Notes under the pieces: generated by a model
What the model was told of the DNA's origin: nothing
The model's database searches: none
The model's input: the letters and a program-made list of their open reading frames with translations, nothing else
Program-made: the position numbers and the translations under genes
From: Rhodamnia argentea
Lineage: Eukaryota; Streptophyta; Magnoliopsida; Myrtales; Myrtaceae
Direction of reading: 5' to 3'
DNA length: 64,000 bases
Assembly (NCBI RefSeq): GCF_020921035.1
Contig: NC_063159.1
Location: 9,464,501-9,528,500 of the forward strand
Shown: piece by piece, positions 17,058 to 30,440 of the stretch
How the letters are laid out: every line of letters begins with the position of its first letter
Numbering within the stretch: the first letter of the stretch is position 1

Positions 17058-18376
17058 GTAGCTGCCTTTGGCCTTTGTATCGAAAACGGTCATCTCCTCT
17101 TAGTCTGTCGCTAGCAGTATTAATCACCATCGGTCATCAGATTAGACACATACCTCTCCCTTTGAGAATATTTAAAAAAAAAAAAAATAGTAGTACCAGA
17201 TTTAGACTTTTCATGGGACGGATACTGTCGAATGCATTTATTTGTTTATTTTTTGTTGTCTTGTTGTTTAGATCTTTGATCTGGTTTGAAGTTTCTCATA
17301 GTAGGTTTGCTTTGTGAATTACTTACTTGTTGGGACCCTGTAGTGATTTGGTGTAACTGAGAATTTTAGTCTTAACTGGCTGCTTCTGAATTGCCCTTTG
17401 CCTTTTTGCTGTGAAGTTTGTGGAAGGGGAATCCAGGTTTACTAAGTGCGGACTCGGCTGTCTGTATCTACCCCTGGTCTTAAAATTTCTTAATTTCTTC
17501 TCACTTAACAAGCTGTAACGGCATTTTGGGAATTGCACATGGAACAAAAAACACAATGTCTTGCTTCAGGTTGTAACTTCTATAGATCATGTCAGATTTT
17601 CCATCCCTTCTTTCAGTTTGATTCGTCGCTATTCGGGTAATCTGATTTTTCTGATGAGTAACTCAGTCTGACGGCAATGAAGATTATTTCTACGACCGTG
17701 CCATTCTTTTATCAGAATAGGGCAGAGGTTTCGGTTCCTAGATGAAGTGGTAAGTTATGATGGCAGACCACATCCTTCGTTACCTGTTTAACCTATAGCT
17801 AGTCTTTCCTCTTACATCTAGGGGAAGGTCTTACATGCTGAAGGGCCAAGTTAGAAATACTCGAGCGGATAGTCGATACGCACTCGGCAGTTTTTTCTTA
17901 TCCATACACTATGCACGTGTCCCTATTCAGGGAATGTGGTTCCTCTGCGTGTTCTGTACTATACTTTATGCTCCTGAGTTCAAATGTAGCTTTCTTTACG
18001 GATCAAAAGATGAGAAAGTGGTGATTTTTTGTGTGCACCATGTTCAGATATACTTGAACAAGCTTCTTTCTTTTGTTTTCTTTTGAGAGGTCATGTAAAC
18101 CAACGAATCTTAAGTTTGAATCTAACTGTCGGCTGCGACATCTATGGTAAGCAAATTGGTCAATCTTGGTTTACAACTTTTCCACGTTGGCTGTCGTCGT
18201 ATTGCAGAAGCTAAGGCACAATAGCAAGTGCGAGGAGCCGAGCGGCGATACCAGTGCAAATTGTAACTTTACGGCATTGAGAATCCAAGAAAGTAACAAG
18301 CTAAGGGTTTTCATAGTAGCACAAATAAGTTTAACGAGGCACTGAAAGTGAGTGAAAAAGCAAAGAAATGAAACTC

Positions 18377-20274
18377 TCAAGGATAAGGTAGAGTGGCAAT
18401 GTGGTTATGAGCCACAGTTCCAATCCAAAGCTTCCCATCGACTTCCCTAACTTCGCTCACCAGCTTCATTACCTCGCCCTTCCTATCCTCGAGAACTTCC
18501 AAGATCTCTCCATCCTCGTTGAACCGCGAGATGACTGTGTACATCCGCATCCCCATTGGCCTCGCCAAAATGTACATTTTTATCGGCAATTTGAAGTAGA
18601 TGCTCTTAAACCATGGATTGCGACTGAGCAGCTCTTGTGCCGGTGTCCTGCAACAATCTATGGCCACCCAGAACTGCCCCTTCTCGTTAATCCTCACATT
18701 GTCTGGATAGCCCGGAAGATCCGCGACGACTTCAGTTGTCCCGGTTTTTGGACCCTCCAGCCAGTACTTCATCAACCTGGGAAGCAAACCGAAATCATTA
18801 GAAGCAAAATCTAGAATTTCTCTTAGAAAATGGTGGTTGAACAGTGGATTACCTGCAATTTGTAGTCTCCGTGAAGAGGAGGAAGTTTTGGTTCCTAGAC
18901 AATTGGACTCCATTGGGGAAGGCCAAGCCTTCCAAAACGACATGAGTTGTATTAGTGGGAGGGTCGTATCTGAGGAGCCTCCCAGTTGCTTCTCCTTCCA
19001 GCAGTATATAGAAATGGTTCCTTTACATAAAACAGTCACAATATCCACGCTTATAACAAAAAAGTTTGAAAGAAAAAGGCCTTAAAAGTACTCTTAGAGC
19101 CTGTTTGGTAACTCTCACGTTTCTTTGATTCCTATTCTTTTGTTCCCGGTAACAGCAAAAGAACAGAAATCTTTTTGGTAACATCAGTTAATTTTTTTGT
19201 TTTCAAGAACAAACCAGTAGCCAGGGAATAGATTTGGAGCAGAAACAAGAAGCAAAAAAAAAAAAAAATACTTTTCTGTTTTCGGGAATAGAATTAGAAA
19301 AAATCATTTTTGCTCAGAAATTATTCTCGGGAACAAAATCGATGAAAAAAGAGATGAGTACGTGGGAATGTATGCTGCATTTCACTTACACCCTGTCATA
19401 TCTGGTGCTAGTATCAGTGAAGAAGATAGAGCCATTGCTGTGGAGGTCAAGGTCATTTGCAAAGAGGATGGGTTGACCATGCACATGTGTGGCCAAGGGA
19501 GTTGCACATCCTCCTTCTGGTCCAACCACCAGCAGCCCAAAGTAGGCATCTGCTATGTAAAGCTGTCCACTCTCCTTGTTGAACCTCAGCCCTAGCGGTC
19601 TCCCACACTTCTTCTCCACCTTCCATTGCTTTGGTGTGGTTGAGTCCACCCCTTTTGCACACACTCTCTCTGACCTGATCATTCTCATTAATGTCACTCC
19701 CAAATCACATGTTAGCATTTTAGCATATGTTTATGTTGGCACGATTACAATTGTATCTAAAGGATTGCATACATGTCAAGATCAAATCATTTGCACTTTG
19801 TACATGCTAGCTTAAGTATGGAACGGTTGTTGTGTGAATTTCGAAAAGTGTTCTGATAAAATCTGTTGTCGATGAGAAGTAATATAATTTTGAGAGAGCT
19901 CACCAATTTGGAGTTACGAAAGCAAATGTCTCCCACCCAATGCCCTCCCCCATCCACCTGACCACCCGACCGTCGGCTAGGCCGGCGTAAGGCCCGCGTC
20001 CCAGCGGGTCGAACTCCAACGACTCAGGCCCGAAGACTTGGTCCACAAACTCCAACTTCCCCAACCGCAGCTTGCTCTGGTTGTCCCTAGGCCAATTCTC
20101 CATGACCCTCTTGTAAGGTGCAATGGCGTGCCTCACAGGCCTGAACTCATGCCCTCCCACTGGCCCCATGTTGAATGGGTCCACCATGCAAAACCCTAAC
20201 AATGCTACTGCAACAACATACACCAGCAGCTGCTGCAATGAAGTCTCATCTTTGAGTGAACCCTTCTTCTCCAT
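18377..20274 (-). CDS. Strictosidine synthase-like (SSL) protein
   Basis: Four exons on the minus strand, 20274-19904, 19674-19390, 19020-18853 and 18776-18377, all with GT-AG borders and matching phases, give 407 residues. A hydrophobic segment at about residues 16-33 is a signal peptide or anchor. The body is a six-bladed beta-propeller of the SMP-30/strictosidine synthase fold: ESLEFDPLGRGPYAGLADGR, then CGRPLGLRFNKESGQLYIAD, FANDLDLHSNGSIFFTD, GLAFPNGVQLS and GYPDNVRINEKGQFWVA. True strictosidine synthase condenses tryptamine and secologanin. Most plant SSL proteins lack that activity and are also named adipocyte plasma membrane-associated protein-like. I did not check the catalytic glutamate by alignment, so alkaloid synthesis should not be assumed. 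Likely in the ER, vacuole or apoplast. Confidence 0.9.
19095..19350. mobile_element. Truncated Tourist/Harbinger-like MITE in SSL intron 2
   Basis: The left end reads TTA followed by GAGCCTGTTTGGTAACTCTC, the common plant PIF/Harbinger terminus next to a TTA target. The interior repeats GTTCCCGG/CGGGAACA blocks in both orientations. The matching right terminus was not found before the exon at 19390, so the element is probably truncated. It resembles the intact element at 38232-38637. Confidence 0.5.
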
Positions 20275-20344
20275 CTTTCTTCAGAGGGCTCCAAATGCAA
20301 AAGGGCAAAAGGGGTCTCCACTCTTTGTGGGTGGTCCTTGAATA

Positions 20345-21275
20345 TGAGGGTTGTGGTGATTGGTAGGGACTGCTATGAGATAAAGAGAAGGGTGAGCAGA
20401 GGCATTACATGCACTGTATGTGAGGGGATTTTCAAACTGTTTGGAGTGGGATTAGGTGGTCGGTCTGTTGTTGGTCATGCTCGGGGATTGTGTGTTCATC
20501 TGTTTTTTTCCTTGTCTGTAGAGAAACCAACACAAAACCAACTTTTCCATTTGAGAAAGTGGCCAAGATTCATAGCCTCATTTGGTGTGATATGGAATCT
20601 TGGGTGGCCCAGAGGATAACTAAAAAGGGTTTGCGCCAAAAATTCATTTTTGTTTCTTTTTTGTTTCTTTTTAAGATAACATAGGTATTCAAATCTTAGA
20701 CTCAACTAATCCCTAGGAGTGCATGTAATCCAACATGTCGACATGCGTATTCAAAGCTCTATGTATAGGATGATACCGATAATTTCTAAGGTTACTCTGA
20801 GTGGGAGATGCTGTGATTTGAATATGAGATTAGTAACATCTAAACCAAAGAATTCACCGTTTCACTGACCTTTCAAAGTTACTAGCAAGAAGACCATTAC
20901 AGAATGAATTTGATCAAGTAATGAATCATAAGATGTCTTGCAATAAAGCACCGCCAAGGCTACAAATGTATTTAATGATGGAAGGCTAAAAGTTCCAATG
21001 GGGGCTCGGGTGTCCATGGAAACATGGCTAAGATATGGCTTGCATCCATCTATTTATGATGTTAAATGTGTTCATTGGAAGTTTAGTCTGTGATTCTTCT
21101 GCCTCTTTATTCTCGTGGTAGATCCAAATGTTATACGCAAAGGAAAATTGAGATAATCCAATGCAGTGGCCGGCACTGAAATCTAACTTAAAGGTGTATA
21201 TACGTAGAACACCTTGCAAGTTTCATGAACAAATTAACTGCAGAGTTTTATTTCAAATTAGCTTATTCGTATGTG
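20345..21275. other. Spacer with no recognised gene
   Basis: Begins with the upstream region of the minus-strand SSL gene. The remaining DNA is AT-rich, and no coding region, terminal repeats or structured RNA could be supported. Confidence 0.45.
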
Positions 21276-21283
21276 TGGATAAT

Positions 21284-22021
21284 TGGAAAAATTGTAAAAA
21301 AAGTCCTAACCTTTTATACTTTTGCCAATTCAATTCTAAACCTTTTGAGTTTCTTGATTCAATCATAAACATTTTCACCTTTTGTCGATTCAATTCTATT
21401 GACCGAAAATTGCTGACGTGGACATCGGTTGTCCTACGTGCCACCGCCGGCTTTAACATGGATAATTTTTAAATATATTTTTATTATTTTTTCCTTTTTT
21501 ATTTTCTCTGTTTTTCTTTTTTCCATTTTTCCTTTTCCTTATTTTTTCCCTTTGCCCAGCCTCAACCTCTGCCGGATTGGGCGAGGGTAGCCCTCCCCGG
21601 GGCAAGTGAGGGTCACCCTCACCGACCCCTTGCTCGGAAAGGGCCACCCTTGCCTGGGCGTTGTGGGTTGCCCTCGCTTGGGTCGAAGAGGGCGGGCAAG
21701 GGCTGTCCCCACTAGCCCCTAGCGAGGGTGGCCTTCACCTGAAGCTGGCGGGAAAAAATAAAGGAAAAGGAAAAAATAAAAAGGGAAAAAGGAAAAATAG
21801 AAAAAAGGAAGAAATAAAAAATAAATACAAATATTTGAAAACTATCAGTAAAAATTATCGACGTGTCACCGTTGAGCCGGCATCCAGGTTGGCGACTTTC
21901 GGTTAATAGGACTGAATTGACAAAGTGAAGATGTTTAGGAGTGAATCAATAAATTTAAAAGATTTAGGACTGAATTGGTAAAAATGCAAAAAGTTTAGGA
22001 CTCTTTTGAACAATTTTCTTA
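21284..22021. mobile_element. MULE-like non-autonomous element with long inverted ends
   Basis: It is flanked by TGGATAAT on both sides (21276-21283 and 22022-22029; the base before each differs). Long imperfect inverted ends read AAAAATTGT..AGTCCTAA..TTTTGCCAATTCAATTC on the left and the inverse on the right. The core is GC-rich and again partly self-complementary. A target duplication of 8-9 bp and long termini suggest Mutator-like transposition. Related pieces occur at 55664-56098 and 61500-61806. Confidence 0.7.
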
Positions 22022-22029
22022 TGGATAAT

Positions 22030-24060
22030 CTTCAAAAAAAGGAAAAAAAATGGGGCAAGATATTAAAAAAAAATAATAGTCGCTGTTTTATAAAACATAA
22101 GGAGAGACGTTTAGATGTCTAAACATATATGCGAACTCTTTTTGAAGAATCTTTTGTCACATCTTCTTCAATAAGCATTTTTCAAAGAATGATGTGATGG
22201 GGCATTCAATGCTTAATCATAATCTAATAAGAGATAAAGATTTCATTCCAGCACGATGAGAGCGCACATCTTCATACTGAATCAAACTTTAGAGCCACAA
22301 CCTTGTCAATTTCTGGGTTGGAAAGAAGGTCCCAGAGGGGGTTTGGGCGGGGAAGTAAGCCAAAAGTTCGAAATCCTATTGGAGCGATGCAATTTCTCAA
22401 GCCAAGAGATAATCCTGGTCAAATATATGTTGAAGTTAAGAGTAAGAATCGGAACAGGTCAAGAGATAATCCTGGTCAATTGACTTTGAGTGCAAAGAGG
22501 ACCAAACAAAGTGCGGAAAAAAAAAAAAAAACAGCAACTTCCATCCCAACATTGAAGCAACAAAATCACTCTATGAAACATCGGCACAACAAAACAAAGA
22601 CCCTTACAAACATCTGAGATAAAAATCTGTGCAAACACTGACCCATCTTCCTCTTGGTCACCGTTCCTGAATGCACTTCATCGCAAAGAAGAAGAAGATC
22701 ATCATCAGAAAGAGCTCACGGCGGGCCAAGCACACCCCTATGCGCACCATTTTGCCATAGCCGCACCTCCATCCAATTACCAGCACGAATAGATTAACAT
22801 AAACCACCCCGGTAAATGAAAACGCCAACATTTTGAGAACAGGACCAGGATGCATTCGATGTGGAACAAGCACAACTCTGTGCTCACCATTTATGCCATA
22901 GCAACACATCCATCTGACCAGCAGCAACATCAGAGTAACTACATTCGTCAGAGAACCAAGTTATGTGCTCGTTGAGGGGCATTTTGGTCTCCTTCTTGGA
23001 CATCCATCGGCCTCGGTATGACCGGTTCTAAATCTCGAACTGGGCGATCTCCGGTTCTTTTGGTCGACTCTTGAAGGTCTGGTGGTGGATTTGCAGCTAT
23101 TGATGGATGAAGGAAGAGCAAAGAAAGATGAAAAAGATACCTGCAAAGAACGAACGAGAACAGAGAGATATAGTCTTTGTAAGGAATTATAATATCAATT
23201 ACAATGCATTAGAATCGGGATAGGCACGATCCTAATCCTAACCGAAAATAAAATTAAACTTCTCCCAGCAAGTATTGTAAACTTCTACTCTCGAATCATT
23301 TAAGAAGAAATTCTTTTGATATCATGGGACGGGTTAAGAAGAAATTCCAACTTCAAGGGAAGTTAGTAAGTCGACTATAAACTTGCACTCTGGATTGCGA
23401 TACTTGGCATAGTCAAGGTTATCAAAATCTCTAATCCATAAAAAAGAAAAACAAAAAAAAGAGCTCATAACCGGCAAGCCTACGGGCAATCTTGATCCTG
23501 TGATAGCAACTTCTAATTTAGTGACACATTACAAACTGTGATCACCCGCATTATTTAGAGACGAGGCGATCTCTTCCATTTTTTTTATTTTTTGGTCTCG
23601 TTAAACATAGATCAATTTTCAATTGACGTCCAAATCCAACCCCCAATAAGTTTCTGTTGAATGATGGCCTTGCCGGTCCGACGAGTCATTCCACGTGTGT
23701 ATACATCTCTCCCTTCCTCCACGTTTCATTCCATGTCTTCTTTACTATTTTTCTTGCCCTTTTTACCTTTTTGTCTTCTTCATTGCGGTGGCCATGACCG
23801 CTCAAGCTCATTCTCGTAGACACCATGGCTATGACGCCCCCACAATGTCACGCCAATCAACGTGCTGTTTCCGGAGGTGGAAAACATTGGTGCGGCCATG
23901 ATAAAGAAAGAGTCGCTAGTGACTCAAGCCCAAGGGCCGAGCAAACATCAAGTCCCGAAGCCAAATAAGAAGTGCTCTCGTGGACGAAAAAAACAACAAA
24001 AGAAGCCGACGATCCAGGATAAAGATGTGAGCGGACAAAAGAAAACAATCAGTTCAAAGA
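22030..24060. other. Gene-poor stretch
   Basis: No gene recognised. A 20-bp direct repeat containing CAAGAGATAATCCTGGTCAA occurs near 22400 and 22458. Another imperfect duplication, around GCGCACCATTTTGCCATAG, lies near 22742 and 22882. An open frame at 23862-24173 is basic but shows no known domain. Confidence 0.45.
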
Positions 24061-24068
24061 TCAATCCC

Positions 24069-24117
24069 GAGCTGGGAGCACCTCGAGCTGGGAGCACCTC
24101 GAGTTGGGAGCATCGAG
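24069..24117. repeat. Three tandem 16-bp repeats
   Basis: Three adjacent units of GAGCTGGGAGCACCTC (the third is diverged) lie just left of the LTR-like block. They fall inside an unremarkable open frame and would encode an SWE/GAP-type repeat if translated. Confidence 0.8.
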
Positions 24118-24168
24118 GACGTCGCTCAAATGGGTGGTGGAGTATGGCATTTGCCAAGGTTTTTATGG

Positions 24169-24570
24169 TGTGACCGATCGATTATCTGGCCTAGAAGAAC
24201 CCTAAGACTTGTTGTGTCTTGGCAAATTAGGGTTTCCTAAGGTTTTCTAGGACTCCCTAGAATATTCTTAAGGGCGAACGATACCGTAATTATCTCTCTT
24301 TCTAGTTCTCCGGGACTCTCTATAATATTCTCAAGGGCGGGCGATACCGTAATTGTCTTTCTTTCTAAAAACTTCATATTTATTGTGGGTGGTTAGGTAG
24401 ATGGGAGATGCAATCTTATCTATTGAATCCAATATGGATCAATGGTTGTAATCTGAGGCCCTCAACTATATAAAATGGTGTCCTCCTCTTTATTTGATCA
24501 TCCACAAAAGAAATACAAAGAGTATTCTTCCAGAATTTCTCTTTAGAACTCTCTCTACGATAGTCAACAT
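24169..24570 (+). mobile_element. LTR-like sequence, relative of 40483-40838
   Basis: Starts with TGTGACCGATCG and shares, in order, AAGACTTGTTRTGTCTTGGC, GGTTTTCTAGGACTC, GGGCGARCRATACSGTAATTRTC, a TATA-like CTATATAAAATGGTGTCCTC and a CTCTCTCTACG end with the block at 40483-40838. The TATA box followed by a short R-like region fits the U3-R part of an LTR. No internal retrotransposon domain lies beside it, so it is a solo LTR or a TRIM remnant. The exact right end is uncertain. A GGGCGRRCGATACCGTAATT unit is duplicated near 24270 and 24337. Confidence 0.6.
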
Positions 24571-24579
24571 GTGACAAGT

Positions 24580-26035
24580 GCTCTCCTATTTTTCGATATA
24601 TTTTTATCATTGATAATTTTAAAATTTAATTAAATCAATATTTTTTTAAAAAATTATTGAAATACAATAAAAATTCACAAAATTTGAAAATCAACTTTGG
24701 AATCTCTAGCAAGTCCATTTTTGAACCAAAAATAATTTCTTGAATTTTTTTGAATTTCTCTTGTCGTAATCAGTCCAAAAAAAATTAAAAAATGCCAAAT
24801 AAAATCATGTAAAAATCATAAGTCAATCAATGAGTAGAAATGACAAAAGCCAAAAAAAAAAAAAAAACTAGAAGAGGTTTGCGTAAGCCCATCACATTGC
24901 CCACGCTTGGGCTGGTTTCGTTTTAGGTTTTGGGCCTAAGTCTTTATTTTTCCAATCTACTAATGAATACATATGGCCCAACCCACGTTTTGATCTTCTA
25001 GTCTATTTCTCTTTAAAACCGGCTCCACTCTTTACCTATTTCTGGCCCATTCACGGATTGGAAGTCCGGGCCGTCCCTAATTCTTTCTTCCTCATTCAAG
25101 CAAGCGAAATCAAGCGGTAAACGAGCGTAGGGAAGGATAGAGAGCATCGTTGGTTGATGGACTGTGACGAGCAACATTGCGTGTTACCGATGGGTGATCG
25201 AACTAATCCCACAAGTTTCTTGAAGACTTGCTTAGCTGGAATTAGTTACAGAGATGCAAGTCGGGTGGAGTAGAGCGATAGAGAGAATCTCATGATGATG
25301 ATGCGAAAACATGGCAAGAGAGAAACCTTAATTCAAGGGGAAGGGAGAGACAAATGAGACGTAGCTTGGGGGAAAAGAGAGAGGGACAAAGAAATGGTAC
25401 GTGGCCTTGGGAAGAAAAAGAGGGAGAAAGTGTTGAGGAAGCAGAAATGGATGTTGAAGTGGAAACATAAAGGGTCTCCCGCCTATCAGAAAAACTTACT
25501 GAGAGAGAGAGAGGAGTAATCATGGCCCACTAGCTAGAGCTACGTAACAAGCTCTTTGCATTTTCCTCATGCAAATGGCATGTACTCTGTGTTTCTGATC
25601 ATAACTAGGGGCACAAAAACAAAGATGTAATATAACAAGAGCCCAAACGGGGCGCAAGAGGGACGTGAAGGTGATTATGACGTAGTAGGTTTGCAGGATT
25701 GCTACTTGGAGAAAATCCCATCCATTAACCATTGAACCTTCTCCCTATAATTAGTACTTACTTCATTCAACTTCAAAGACTTCTCGTGTTGATCTCGTCA
25801 GATTTGCCCAAGCGAACCAATTTTTTCTTCACGTCTTCAAGTAGGAGGTTATTGAATATAAAACAACCTCGCACTTAGAATCTCATTTTTACTCAACTGA
25901 AGAAAACAAAAAACTTACACAATTATAAATACTCTATGAAATCTTAATACTTTTGTGCTACTGGTGCTTTGACCACGAGATCTTGTTGAGTGACAAAACT
26001 CTAGTCCACTACGGTCACAGTAGCGGTCGTTGCCA
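24580..26035. other. Gene-free AT-rich stretch
   Basis: No coding region supported. Contains poly-A runs and purine-rich DNA at 25250-25520; the open frames there on the minus strand are low-complexity. Confidence 0.45.
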
Positions 26036-26039
26036 CCTC

Positions 26040-26970
26040 ATGCTTTTCTCATATATATATTATTCATTTCTATGATTAATTGGAATTAATAGAAACATAT
26101 GAAATCGTATTTTTTATATCATATATTCAATAAGTTTTGCGGTGAAGTTATGGAAAATCTAAATTCATGATTTGGGGTTTGATTGAAACCTGTGGAAAAA
26201 TGAAACTAAAAATGGCATTGTTTTAGTCATCTTATTTATTATTCGATTTTTAAAATGTATAAGGAAATTTTAAAAAATTTCATATAACTAAAAACTAAAG
26301 AAAGATATATTTCTACTTCGTTGCGTATTTTTAACTTGAATTAGAACATGTTCGAACAATGAATCTTTCCATACTCATAGTTTGGGTTGAGAACACGTTT
26401 AGGGGATAAATACTTGTATCAAAATAATTAGTGATTGTTTGGTCATGCACTTTGGTTAACAAAAAAAAAAAAAAAATTGGCAACAAAATTTGGATTTTAA
26501 CATTCAATTTTTACCAAACGTAAAAGTTGGTTTTGAAGATTGTTAAATCGGTGATGAAATGGGTATGGGACTGAATCACCTAATCTCACATGCTCGATTA
26601 TTTTTGTTGATTGAAGAACCAAGTCTTGCAGAGATCTCTTCAAGATTTGAGCACATTCTGACCAATATCAAATGAGTACTAGCCATTTTTACATGATTAA
26701 ATACATATATCAAAGGAAACAAATTTAATCGGATTGTCCAATTGGTATGTGACAAATACAACAAACCATTTTCCCAAAGTCTCATCCCATACAGATTGAC
26801 AGATACCTAGATAAATAGACGGGCATTGTGTACACGGGATCAAAATTTGCCATAGAAAGTGGTGAATGGAAATTTTATAGTACTCAATTATACATACATC
26901 GTATAGATTGTCCAAAGGATCATTTGTTGATGCATTGACTCACCAGAGTCCGGACGCGCCCTTAGCTCCA
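26040..26970 (+). repeat. R repeat, copy 1
   Basis: First copy of an AT-rich sequence that recurs downstream. Marker phrases are TTAATAGAAACATATGAAATC, TAGTTTGGGTTGAGAACACG, GGTTTTGAAGATTGTTAAAT, GACGGGCATTGTGTAC and, at the end, CCAGAGTCCGGACGCGCCCT. No protein is encoded and no terminal inverted repeats were seen, so the element type is unknown. Confidence 0.75.
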
Positions 26971-27585
26971 ACGCTCGACCCCACCACACCCATCGACCCC
27001 CGCCCGCTCCCCCCTTGGGCCGCCACTACCGTGCCTCGACCTCAACATTCTAGTGTTGGTGGCAACAGTGGTGGGAGCAAGAATTGCCATCTACTATTCA
27101 TCCAAGCAAGGCGGTCCATTATTCTATCTATGGAGTTGTGGCGATTGCGACTATCGCCACCATAGTTCTAGTTATGGGGCTGTGGTGCCGCTGCCCCAAT
27201 TGACTTGCGCATGGAGGTACTTCGGGTTATTGAAGTCATACTTTTGCTAGTGAAGGCTTGGTTCTCGGATTCGGAAAAAAGGAAAAGTGGAGAGTAGAAC
27301 TTGATTGAAGTGGTATTTTGATCTTGTCTAAAAAAATCACTACCTTTTGATCTTGTCTCAAATTTGCCCATGCATAACAGCAAATAGTCCAAAAATTGCC
27401 TTTAGTTGATTGAAGTGGTATTTTCATCTTGACCACGGCTAATACTTTCTATGTATGAAAAGAACATCTTTCGATTAAAGTAATTGAACTACTAGTATGC
27501 TTTTTATGTATTCAGTGGACACTTTCCAATGGAAGTAACTAACTCTATTAGTATCAACAAGTTGGCCTTGGTGGCTATTTCGGCT

Positions 27586-28300
27586 TCTATATATATTGCT
27601 GATATATTATCCATTTTTGTGATTATTGGAGTTAATAGAAACATATGAAATCATTTTTTTTATATTGTATATTCAATAAGTTTTGCTATGAAGTTATGGA
27701 AAATCCAAATTCATGATCTAGGATTTGATTGAAACTGTGATAAAGCGATACTAAAGATGGTATTATTTTAGTCATCTTATTTATTATTTGATTTTTAAAA
27801 TGTATAAGGAAATTTAGTAAACTTTATATAACTATAAACTAAAGAAAGATATATCTCTACTTCGTTATGCGTTTTTAACTTGAATTAGAACATATTCGAA
27901 AAACGAATCTTTCCGAAACTTATAGTTTGGGTTGAGAACACGTTTAGGGGATAAATACTTGTATAAAAATAATAAGTAATTGTTTGGTCATGCACTTGGG
28001 TTAACAAAAAAAAATTGGCAACAAAATTTGGATTTTAACATTCAATTTTTACCATACGTAAAAGTTGGTTTTGAAGATTGTTAAATCGGTGATGAAATAG
28101 GTACGAAATTGAATCACCTAATCTCACATGCTCGATTATTTTTGTTGATTGAAGAACCAAGTCTTGTAGAGATCTCTCCAAGATTTCCGCGCGTTTCCAC
28201 TAATAACAAATGAGTACTAGCCGTTTTTACATGATTAAATACATATATCAAACTAAACAAATTTAATCGAATTGTGAAATTGGTATGCGCAAAATGAATA
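27586..28300 (+). repeat. R repeat, copy 2 (3'-truncated)
   Basis: Matches copy 1 from TTAATAGAAACATATGAAATC to the ACAAATTTAATCGAATTGTG region and then breaks into unrelated sequence containing CTGACTCTTCTTCTTCTC. It lacks the CCAGAGTCCGG end. Confidence 0.7.
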
Positions 28301-29940
28301 TACCTGACTCTTCTTCTTCTCTCCTTCTAAAAGGTTGGTGAGTCTAAGACTCTTCTTCTTGTCCTGGGCCAGTAGAAAAATGTCCTCTTAAAAATTGAGC
28401 AACTACCCCGCAATAGTCCCAGGCAGTAAATTACAATAAACATAAGCGAATCACTTACAATCGAAGAGTTAAACCTAGCTATTTAGCATTTAAAAAAAGG
28501 GATTATACACATGATCATCTATCACTAAATGAATAAGGACTTAAGGTCAAATCTTGTTCTGACCGACAACTAGTCAATTTCTTGTGATATGCGGGATCCT
28601 ACTATCGGGCATTCTTGGTCAGATATACACGTCTTCCACATTAAGCATGGACGAAATAGAAATACAAGAGTATTATGATGCCCATGCTTTTTATGTTATA
28701 TACATATATGTATATGTATATATATTGCTGATGTATTATCCATTTTTATGATTATTGGAGTTAATAGAAACATATGAAATTGTATTTTTTATATCATATC
28801 TTCAATAAGTTTTGCTGTGGAGTTATGGAAAATCCAACTTCATGATTTGGGATTTCATTGAAACTGTGGTAAAATGAAACTAAAGATGGCATTATTTTAG
28901 TCATCTTATTTATTATTCGATTTTTAAAATGTATAAGGAAATTTAGAAAATTTTATGTAACTAAAACCTAAAAAAAGATATATCTCTACTTCGCTGCGTG
29001 TTTTTAACTTGAATGAGAACGTGTTTGAACAACGAATCTTTCCACATTCATAGTTTGGGTTGAGAACTCGTTTAGGGGATAAATACTGGTATCAAAATAG
29101 TAAGTAATTGTCTGGTCATGCATTTGGGTTAACTAAAAATGATTGGCAACAAAATTTGGATTTTAACATTCAATTTTTACAAAACATAAAAGTTGGTTTT
29201 GAAGATTGTTAAATTGGTGATGAAATAGGTATGGAAGTGAATCACCTAATCTCACATGCTCGATTATTTTTTTTATTTATTGAAGAACCGAGTCTTTTAG
29301 AGATCTCTCCAAGATTTCAGCACATTCCAACCAATAATAAACGAGTACTAGCTGTTGTTATATGATTAAGTACATATATCAAACGAAACAAATTTAATCA
29401 AGTTGTCCAATTGGTATGTGACAAAATGAATAGATATAGAACAAACCATCTCCACAAAGCTTCACATCGTACAAATTGACAGATACCCGGGTAAAGTAGA
29501 CGGGCATTGTGTACTTGGGATCAAACTTTCACCATAGAAAGTGGCAAATGGAAGTTTCACATTACTCAATTATATATACATCATAAATATTGTTCAAATG
29601 TTTATTTGTTGGTGTAATCTCTTTCTTTTCCTGGATCCTAATTGATTTGGGTAGTCATACATTTGAAACTAAAGTTGGTTTTTGTAATAAATTTTATGTT
29701 TCGTAGTTTGTACACCCTTTTAAAGTCCATGTCTCGCAATGCAAATTTTATTCAATAGCATGGAGGAGTCAGAAGAGTATTATGATGCAATGATTCACCG
29801 GAGTCCGGACGCGCCCTTGGCTCCAAATTCATCATTCTAGATTCTCAAGAAATCACTAGGGATTCTTCCTTGGAAGACCACGTCTGTCATGCATGGCAAA
29901 CCTCAAGGACGACACATTCGGCCGGATCGTGTTACAAATT

Positions 29941-30440
29941 AGAACACTTTCCACTTCCTTTGCTACTACGTGTGGCTAGAGGTGCCCATCTTTGTTGCCT
30001 CTTTGCAAGAGTTTTTACTTGAGATGTGTTAATATAGGTACTTGATGAAAGAGGTTGCTTTCTTAATAAGCAGGAAGGTAGAAACATCAACAAGCACTGA
30101 AATCGGAGTTATTGTATCCTTGTTAACTTTCCTGGCTATGAATTTCATGTAACACTTCGGTTTTATTTAGGATTTTTTTTTACTGTGACTTTCCGCTTGT
30201 GAAATTCTGAAGCAAGCATACGTTTTCTCTCTTTTTTTCCCCTTTCATAGTAAATGTCGAGCGTGAACTATTTTACACCACCTGTTTTTGAATAACTACG
30301 AACTTTAAATAAAAATTATACATATGACACTCTTGAGTGCTTGACGAAATTATGACTCTCTTGTAGAGCAAGATTTCTTGTTTATCTACGTTTTTTTAAG
30401 CTTTCAGTAATATTGTAAGCTTTGCTATCTTCTCACTCTT
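29941..30440 (+). pseudogene. Copy of bZIP intron 1 (segment 1)
   Basis: Collinear with bZIP intron 1 at about 13675-14160. Shared phrases include TGTGGCTAGAGGTGC, TGCCTCTTTGCAAGAGTTTT, GATGAAAGAGGTTGCTTTCT and TAATAAGCAGGARGGTAGAA. It ends within the stretch ACTCTTAA and joins R sequence. There is no exon here, so it is a non-coding fragment derived from the gene locus or a paralogue. Confidence 0.8.

Noticed and set aside
18401-19085. Plus-strand frames over the SSL gene
   Set aside because: Antisense shadows; the minus strand gives a complete conserved protein with proper splice sites.
22658-22930. 90-codon hydrophobic minus-strand frame
   Set aside because: No homologous motif, lies over an imperfect local duplication, and no start or promoter context.
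23862-24173. 103-codon basic frame ending in 16-bp repeats
   Set aside because: No recognisable domain, and its end runs into an LTR-like sequence. Kept only as a note.
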